Shown here: one piece after another, positions 59,494 to 64,000 of the stretch
How the letters are laid out: each line of letters starts with the position of its first letter
Numbering within the stretch: position 1 is the stretch's first letter
DNA from: Alphaproteobacteria bacterium
GTDB lineage: Bacteria > Pseudomonadota > Alphaproteobacteria > Micropepsales > Micropepsaceae
Length of the DNA stretch: 64,000 nucleotides
Assembly: GCA_025361185.1 (NCBI GenBank)
Contig: JANYAR010000061.1
Coordinates: 1 to 64,000 of the forward strand
Direction of reading: 5' to 3'
Translations under genes and position numbers: made by a program
The notes under the pieces: model-generated
The model's database searches: none
Told to the model about the DNA's origin: nothing
What the model saw: only the letters and a program-made list of their open reading frames with translations

Positions 59494-61578
59494 TCACGCG
59501 GCCGCGCCGCGCCGCTCATCACCCTTGCGGGTTGCCACGATGGTATCGGCCAGTTTGCCGCCCAGTTCCGCCAGCCGGTCGAATTCCATCTCATAGGTGC
59601 CCACGCCCTGGGTGAGGGAACGCAGATCCACGATCAGGTCCGACACTTCCGACAGCGGCATCTCGCCGCGCACCGTCTCCCAGCCGCGCCAGCCGGGCCG
59701 CGCGTCAAAGCCCAGCGGTGCGCCCCGTCTGCCGCTGACCAGGCTGTTGACCTTGGCGGTAGCCTCGGCGGGGACATGCACCGACACGCGCATGATCGGC
59801 TCCAGCAACACCGGGGCGCAATCAGGCATGCCTTCGCTCATGGCCAGCCGCCCGGCGGTCTGGAAGGCGGCGTCGGAAGAATCCACCGTGTGATAGGAAC
59901 CGTCGAGCAGCGCCACGGTCACATCCACCACCGCGAACCCCAGCGGCCCCGCCTTCATATAGTCGCGCACGCCGCGCTCCACCGAGCCGATCCATTGCTT
60001 GGGCACAACCCCGCCCTTGATGCGGTCCTGGAAGACAAAGCCTGAACCGCGCGGCGCGGGCGCGATCTCCAGCACCACATCGCCGAACTGGCCATGGCCG
60101 CCCGACTGGCGCTTGTGCCGTCCGCGGGCCGTCACCGGTTTGCGGATGGTTTCGCGATAGGGCACGCGTGGGGCGGCGGTCGCCAAGGTCAGGGCGTAGC
60201 GGTCCTGCAGCCTTTCCACCGCCACCTTGAGATGGATTTCCCCTTGCCCCGCCAGGATCAGGTCGTGGGTTTCGGCATTGTGCTCGAACTTCAGCGAAGG
60301 ATCTTCCTCGCATAGCTTGGCGATCGCGGAACTCAGCTTGACCTCGTCCTTGCGGTCCTGGGCCGCGACCGCCAGACGGAAGACCGGGGTCAGTTTCTCC
60401 ACCCGCGCCTGGCCGCTGCCGGATTTGGCGGTGGAAAGCCTGTCGCCGGTGACAAAGGGTTCCAGCCGCGCCAGAGCCACCGTGTCACCTGCCTGTGCCA
60501 TGCCGCGCTTGATCTGCTTGTCGCCGGCCAGCGCGAAGATGCCGCCGATGCGCGCTTCGCGCCCGCGCGGACCCTGCAGCACTGCGCCGTCTTTCAGCTG
60601 GCCGCGCAGCACGCGCACCAGGCTGAGCTTGCCGCCATGACCGCTGTGCAAGGTCTTGAGCACCTGCACCACCGCATCGCCGCCCTCCGGCAGCTGGGCG
60701 CGCGCCGCCGCTTCTGCCACTTCCGGCACGTCATGGCGCAACGCCTTGAGCAGACGGCGCACACCATTGTCGCCTTCCGCCGAGCCGATCAGCACCGGCA
60801 CCACAAGTCCCGAGATCAACTCACGCTTCAGTTCACCGAATACTTCCGTGACGCTGGGCTCGATATCGCTCAGCAGTTCTTCCATCAGATGTTCGTCATA
60901 GTCGGCCAGCCTTTCCAGCATCTGGAAGCGGGCGTCCTTTTCGCGGGCATAGTCGGCGATACCGACCACCTGGCTGGCGGCATGGGGGCGATAGGCGAAG
61001 GCCCGCTCCAGCGCCAGATCGACAAAGCCGGTGGCGACGCCCTGTTCCCAGATCGGAATCTGGCGCGGCAAGAGCGGGATATCGCTGGCTTGCTGCAGCG
61101 ACGTCAAAAGGGCGCGCAAGGGCCCGCGCGCTTTGTCGAATTTGTTGATGAACAGCAGATGCGGCACATGGGCATCCGCCAGCCGCTTGAGGAAGGGCTG
61201 CAGCATGGCCACCTTGGCGGCATCGGGTTCGCATACCACCACGGCGGCGTCGATCCCCGGCAACAGGTTCAGCGCGTCGCCCAGAAATTCGATGGAGCCG
61301 GGACAATCCAGAAAGGTGAATTCCTCATCCAGATAGTTTGTGGTCAGCACATTCATATCCACGCTCATGGCCCGGGCGCGGGATTGGGGCGAGGTGTCGC
61401 CCAGGCTGGATTTGGCCGCCACCGAGCCCTTGCGCTGGATCGCGCCGGTAATGATGGCAATGCTTTCCAGCAGGGATGTCTTGCCGCCGCCATGCGGGCC
61501 GACCAGCGCGATGGCACGCGGCGTCGCTTTTATACGGCCGGAATTTTCCTTTGAATGTTCTGGGGATTGCTTAGACAT
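59494..61578 (-). CDS. Elongation factor G-like GTPase
   Basis: 694 residues from ATG 61578 (MSKQSPEHSKENSG). G1 motif ALVGPHGGGKTSLLES, G3 FLDCPGSIEF (DCPGS in place of DTPGH, so the catalytic His is missing), G4 NKFDKARG. Domains II-V follow EF-G order (VRVLRGQLKDG; LKVAVERLQDRYAL; KRQSGGHGQFGDVVLEIAP; EPIMRVSVHVPAEA). The His-to-Ser change at the GTPase site and the divergent G domain place it in the EF-G-like group whose role in translation is not established. It is shorter at the N-terminus than a frame-based call would suggest. Confidence 0.88.
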   Translation of the reverse strand: MSKQSPEHSKENSGRIKATPRAIALVGPHGGGKTSLLESIAIITGAIQRKGSVAAKSSLGDTSPQSRARAMSVDMNVLTTNYLDEEFTFLDCPGSIEFLGDALNLLPGIDAAVVVCEPDAAKVAMLQPFLKRLADAHVPHLLFINKFDKARGPLRALLTSLQQASDIPLLPRQIPIWEQGVATGFVDLALERAFAYRPHAASQVVGIADYAREKDARFQMLERLADYDEHLMEELLSDIEPSVTEVFGELKRELISGLVVPVLIGSAEGDNGVRRLLKALRHDVPEVAEAAARAQLPEGGDAVVQVLKTLHSGHGGKLSLVRVLRGQLKDGAVLQGPRGREARIGGIFALAGDKQIKRGMAQAGDTVALARLEPFVTGDRLSTAKSGSGQARVEKLTPVFRLAVAAQDRKDEVKLSSAIAKLCEEDPSLKFEHNAETHDLILAGQGEIHLKVAVERLQDRYALTLATAAPRVPYRETIRKPVTARGRHKRQSGGHGQFGDVVLEIAPAPRGSGFVFQDRIKGGVVPKQWIGSVERGVRDYMKAGPLGFAVVDVTVALLDGSYHTVDSSDAAFQTAGRLAMSEGMPDCAPVLLEPIMRVSVHVPAEATAKVNSLVSGRRGAPLGFDARPGWRGWETVRGEMPLSEVSDLIVDLRSLTQGVGTYEMEFDRLAELGGKLADTIVATRKGDERRGAAA

Positions 61579-61767
61579 GTGCGCCTCCGCTTTCAAAAAC
61601 CAGTGGCTTTGTCGCTGGTTTAAAGGCGCTGCCGCGAGATCGGGCTTACGCCCCTCCAGACCAGGAATGCTCGCGCCGTTGGGAGGCCAATGCAAGGCCC
61701 CGCAAACCACTTGTCACAAGATTTGTCCCGTACCACCCGCCAGGCGGAATGATATGGCTAACGTCTG

Positions 61768-61998
61768 TCAGTCGGCGGATTTACCGTCATACATCAGCCA
61801 GACAATGGCCAGGAAGCACAAGCCGAGTACGCCGGCGGCGGCGGGCTTGGTCCAGGCCGGCAGGTCGAACTGCCCGGGATCGAATAATTTGGCGACCAAT
61901 ATTGCCCCGCCCACCAGCAGCACAGTCGCCAGCCAGCCCTGCCAGTTGCGGGGGCCGATGCCATAGCCGTACCGCTTTGGCCCAAACCAGCCCGGCAT
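61768..61998 (-). CDS. Small membrane protein behind the SPFH gene
   Basis: 76 residues, MPGWFGPKRYGYGIGP then two helices (WLATVLLVGGAILVA and PAAAGVLGLCFLAIVWLMY). The GPKR.G.GIGPR.W.GW N-terminus is typical of small membrane proteins in alphaproteobacterial genomes. Its ATG overlaps the SPFH stop by one base, so it is in that operon. Confidence 0.75.
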   Translation of the reverse strand: MPGWFGPKRYGYGIGPRNWQGWLATVLLVGGAILVAKLFDPGQFDLPAWTKPAAAGVLGLCFLAIVWLMYDGKSAD

Positions 61999-63137
61999 CA
62001 GCTTGTCCTGGGCACTTGCAGCACCGAGGGTCCGGAGGGTCCAGAGGACGGCGGATTGCCCGCATCGGTCTTGGCCATGTTGAGCGCAAAGGCCGCCGCA
62101 CCGGGATTCATCGCATCCACCATGCTGGTCGGCATCAGAATGGTGGCGCCGCGCTCCTTGGTGGTCTCGTAGATGATGTTCATGGCGCGCAGCTGCAGCG
62201 CTTCCGGGCTCTGGGCATAAAGCTTCGCCGCATTGACGAATTTCTGCGCCACCTCCTCTTCCGCCGAACCCAGGATGACGCGCGCCTGTTTCTCGCGCTC
62301 GGCCTGGGCCTGTCGGCTCATGGCGTCCTGCAGATTGTCGGGAATGGCGACATCGCGGATTTCCACCGAATTGACGGTGACGCCCCACTCGGCCGTCTTG
62401 GCCCCGATCACGTCCTTGAGGGTGGCGTCGGCCTGTTTGCGTTCCGACAGAAGCTCGGACAGCAGCGAGGAGCCGATCATTTCGCGCAATGACGTCTGGG
62501 CGACACGTTGCACGGCGCTGTTGTAGTCGGCGATCTCCAGCGCGGCGCGCTCGGCGTCATGCACCATCCAGAATACGATGGCGTCGACATTCACCGGCAC
62601 GGTGTCCTTGGTCAGCGCTTGTTCGGCATTGACCTCGGTGGTGCGAATGCGTTGGTCGATCCACATCGCCACCGCATCGAAGATCGGGATCAGGATGAAA
62701 AGGCCGGGGCCTTTGGTGGAATGCAACTTGCCCAGCCGCAGGACCACCGCCCGCTCCCACTGCTGGGCCATCTTGATGGAATAGCCCAGGAAGATGCCGA
62801 TCAAGGCGAGGGTGATGGTGACGCCAAGCGGCAGGCCGGCCAGATGCGAGAGTACCGCCCCGCCGATAAAGACGATGAAGACAAGTGCACTGATGGGATT
62901 CATATGAACCTCCGTTGATGAACTGGTGGATGAAGACGTATCGAAAGATTTTTGCCGCGCCGCGCGGATGGCCGATGACAGGCCCAGACTGTCGGCTGCC
63001 GCCATCCGGTTCACGGCACGGGGCACGGGCCGGTTCCAGACGGATGCGCGCGGTGGTTTCTTGCGCAAAAGGTTGGATACTACGCCCCAGAAGACCACCA
63101 GCAGGACGACGAGAACAAAGGGGAAATTGTCCTTCAT
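61998..63137 (-). CDS. SPFH/slipin (stomatin-like) protein, possibly with N-terminal extension
   Basis: 379 residues from ATG 63137, which overlaps the GntR stop (ATGA). The first 30 residues form a membrane helix (PFVLVVLLVVFWGVVSNLL), followed by a basic and Ser-rich linker. At residue 79 (ATG 62903) a second, better Shine-Dalgarno (GGAGGTTCAT) precedes MNPISALVFIVFI, the usual slipin start: hydrophobic hairpin, SPFH core (AVVLRLGKLHSTKGPGLFILIPIFDAVAMWIDQRI, VNVDAIVFWMVHDAERAAL), coiled coil (QAQAEREKQARVILGSAEEE). Either a fused 379-residue protein is made, or there are two starts (301 residues from 62903). The role is membrane-microdomain scaffolding. Confidence 0.85.
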   Translation of the reverse strand: MKDNFPFVLVVLLVVFWGVVSNLLRKKPPRASVWNRPVPRAVNRMAAADSLGLSSAIRAARQKSFDTSSSTSSSTEVHMNPISALVFIVFIGGAVLSHLAGLPLGVTITLALIGIFLGYSIKMAQQWERAVVLRLGKLHSTKGPGLFILIPIFDAVAMWIDQRIRTTEVNAEQALTKDTVPVNVDAIVFWMVHDAERAALEIADYNSAVQRVAQTSLREMIGSSLLSELLSERKQADATLKDVIGAKTAEWGVTVNSVEIRDVAIPDNLQDAMSRQAQAEREKQARVILGSAEEEVAQKFVNAAKLYAQSPEALQLRAMNIIYETTKERGATILMPTSMVDAMNPGAAAFALNMAKTDAGNPPSSGPSGPSVLQVPRTS

Positions 63138-63505
63138 CCATCCCGCTCCGCCAGCCGCGTCAGCGCCTCGGCCAAATCGTCCAGCGCGATTCCTTGCGCT
63201 TTTGCCTGGGCGGCGATGCGATGGGCGAAATCCTGCACCGGTTTCTTCGCATTGCGCGGCGGCGGCGCCTGGGTGACGAAGGTGCCCACACCGCGCTGCT
63301 TGGCCAGCACGCCATCGCGCTCCAGCTCGGCATAGGCGCGCTGCACCGTGTTGAGGTCGATCTTCAGCGTCACCGCCACCTGGCGCATGGTGGGAAGCTG
63401 CGTTCCCGGCTTCAGCACCCCGCGCCCGATCAGCGCCAATATCTGCTCACGCAGCTGGACATAGATCGGAACGCCGCTGTTGTGGACGGAAAGGCCCTCA
63501 AGCAT
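63134..63505 (-). CDS. GntR-family (YtrA-type) transcriptional repressor
   Basis: 123 residues. N-terminal HTH: VPIYVQLREQILALIGRGVLKPGTQLPTMRQVAVTLKIDLNTVQRAYAELERDGVL, then a short helical tail (AEALTRLAERDG), the layout of the YtrA subfamily (no ligand domain). It leads the operon with the SPFH protein and the small membrane protein. It probably represses from the inverted repeat just upstream of its start. Confidence 0.92.
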   Translation of the reverse strand: MLEGLSVHNSGVPIYVQLREQILALIGRGVLKPGTQLPTMRQVAVTLKIDLNTVQRAYAELERDGVLAKQRGVGTFVTQAPPPRNAKKPVQDFAHRIAAQAKAQGIALDDLAEALTRLAERDG

Positions 63506-63513
63506 TGTATGAG

Positions 63514-63534
63514 TGTATGATACTTTTCATACAC
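63514..63534. promoter_or_regulatory. Putative YtrA/GntR operator
   Basis: GTGTATGA-TACTTT-TCATACAC, a perfect 8-base inverted repeat, lies about 10 bases upstream of the GntR start codon. Its position over the expected promoter fits autorepression. Coordinates may be off by one base. Confidence 0.65.
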
Positions 63535-63657
63535 AATACAACCCCCTCCGGCCTTCGCATCGCAAGCGCGTCCATACGCTGCTGCTATGGACCGGCCACC
63601 TCCCCCTCTTGTGCGCTGCCGCGCACGATGGGGAGGCGGGCCTGTATATTCCTGAGA

Positions 63658-64000
63658 TTAGAAGGAAAACCGCGAAGCGAACTGGACCTGGATGTCGCTG
63701 CGGTTATAGCCCAGGCCGGCGGGGACATATTCGCCGCGCCGCGAATTCATGGCGATGATCTCCGCGGTCAGCCGCACGCCATCAAGACCCGACCAGGAGA
63801 TCGCGCCGGTGGTGGCGTGGCCGTCTTCCGACCAGGTATTGTTCAGGGCCCCGACGCGCCTTGTCTGAAACAGATCCTCGCGCACGCTGAAGCGCCAATC
63901 CTCCACATCATAACTCGCCAGCAGGAAGCCGGATTGGAACTTGGTGTCGGCTTCAAATCCAGGCCCTGCGATTTCGGTATAGCCGCTGAGCTGCTGGGCG
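63658..64000 (-). CDS. C-terminal part of an outer-membrane-barrel-like protein (runs off the right edge)
   Basis: 114 visible codons, no start in the window. Alternating hydrophobic/aromatic strands (GFLLASYDVEDWRFSVREDLFQTR, GHATTGAISWSGLDGVRLTAEIIAM, SDIQVQFASRFSF) and a terminal Phe fit an outer-membrane beta-barrel. The family cannot be identified from this part. Confidence 0.6.
   Translation of the reverse strand, partial: AQQLSGYTEIAGPGFEADTKFQSGFLLASYDVEDWRFSVREDLFQTRRVGALNNTWSEDGHATTGAISWSGLDGVRLTAEIIAMNSRRGEYVPAGLGYNRSDIQVQFASRFSF

Overview
The window looks like chromosomal DNA of a free-living, heterotrophic alphaproteobacterium. The GC content is high. The FixL/FixJ/FixK-type regulators, a CtrA-like response regulator beside a DivL-like PAS protein, a PodJ-like Sel1 protein, the TonB-receptor/MFS/GH3 degradation loci and the many exported dehydrogenases all fit. 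A Micropepsales/Rhizomicrobium- or Caulobacterales-like lineage is my best guess; it is inference and no rRNA is present to test it. No tRNA, rRNA, CRISPR array, insertion sequence or phage was found.

Layout. 1-12.9 kb (almost all minus strand): a degradation/uptake region with the N-terminal part of a TonB receptor, a sialidase-fold protein with a CBM-like tail, a JmjC/cupin oxygenase-like protein, a DUF1552/DUF1592 cytochrome pair, a GH3 beta-glycosidase, an MFS transporter and a Tat-exported carboxylesterase. FadR-type GntR operators (TTGTCNGACAA) lie upstream of both the TonB receptor and the esterase. 13-26 kb: regulation. It holds a PodJ-like protein, a FixL-like kinase with the heme-PAS histidine, a broken response regulator, a single receiver, a CtrA-like regulator with a degenerate receiver, a 36-residue membrane peptide, a Crp/FixK regulator, a kinase-less DivL-like PAS protein, a FixJ, a degenerate Hpt-like protein, a sulfotransferase and a CheX-like protein.

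26-36 kb: a block of exported enzymes: two PQQ dehydrogenases, a cytochrome c, a lactonase, an enolase-superfamily dehydratase-like protein, an RraA/aldolase-like protein and two cupins. Read in order they make a plausible extracytoplasmic non-phosphorylative oxidative sugar pathway (oxidise, open the lactone, dehydrate, cleave). 36.3-39.2 kb: a three-gene type III polyketide synthase operon (PKS, methyltransferase, flavoprotein). 39-46.7 kb: M13 peptidase, exported methyltransferase, Lrp, TrxB, LysR and a diheme cytochrome.

46.8-50.2 kb: a BlaI/BlaR1-type (M56) system. Its divergent neighbour is a secreted copy of the M56 sensor tail, and a palindromic operator lies between them. 50-57.5 kb: small and hypothetical membrane proteins, a degenerate GGDEF-EAL protein, a GAF kinase with a divergent receiver, an orphan exosortase-type acyltransferase, and members of a small-protein family that share an upstream architecture. 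57.7-64 kb: a second sialidase-fold protein, an EF-G-like GTPase, an SPFH/slipin operon led by a GntR repressor, and the C-terminal part of an outer-membrane-like protein. Dispersed palindromic repeats occur near 28.0, 29.6 and 59.2-59.5 kb.
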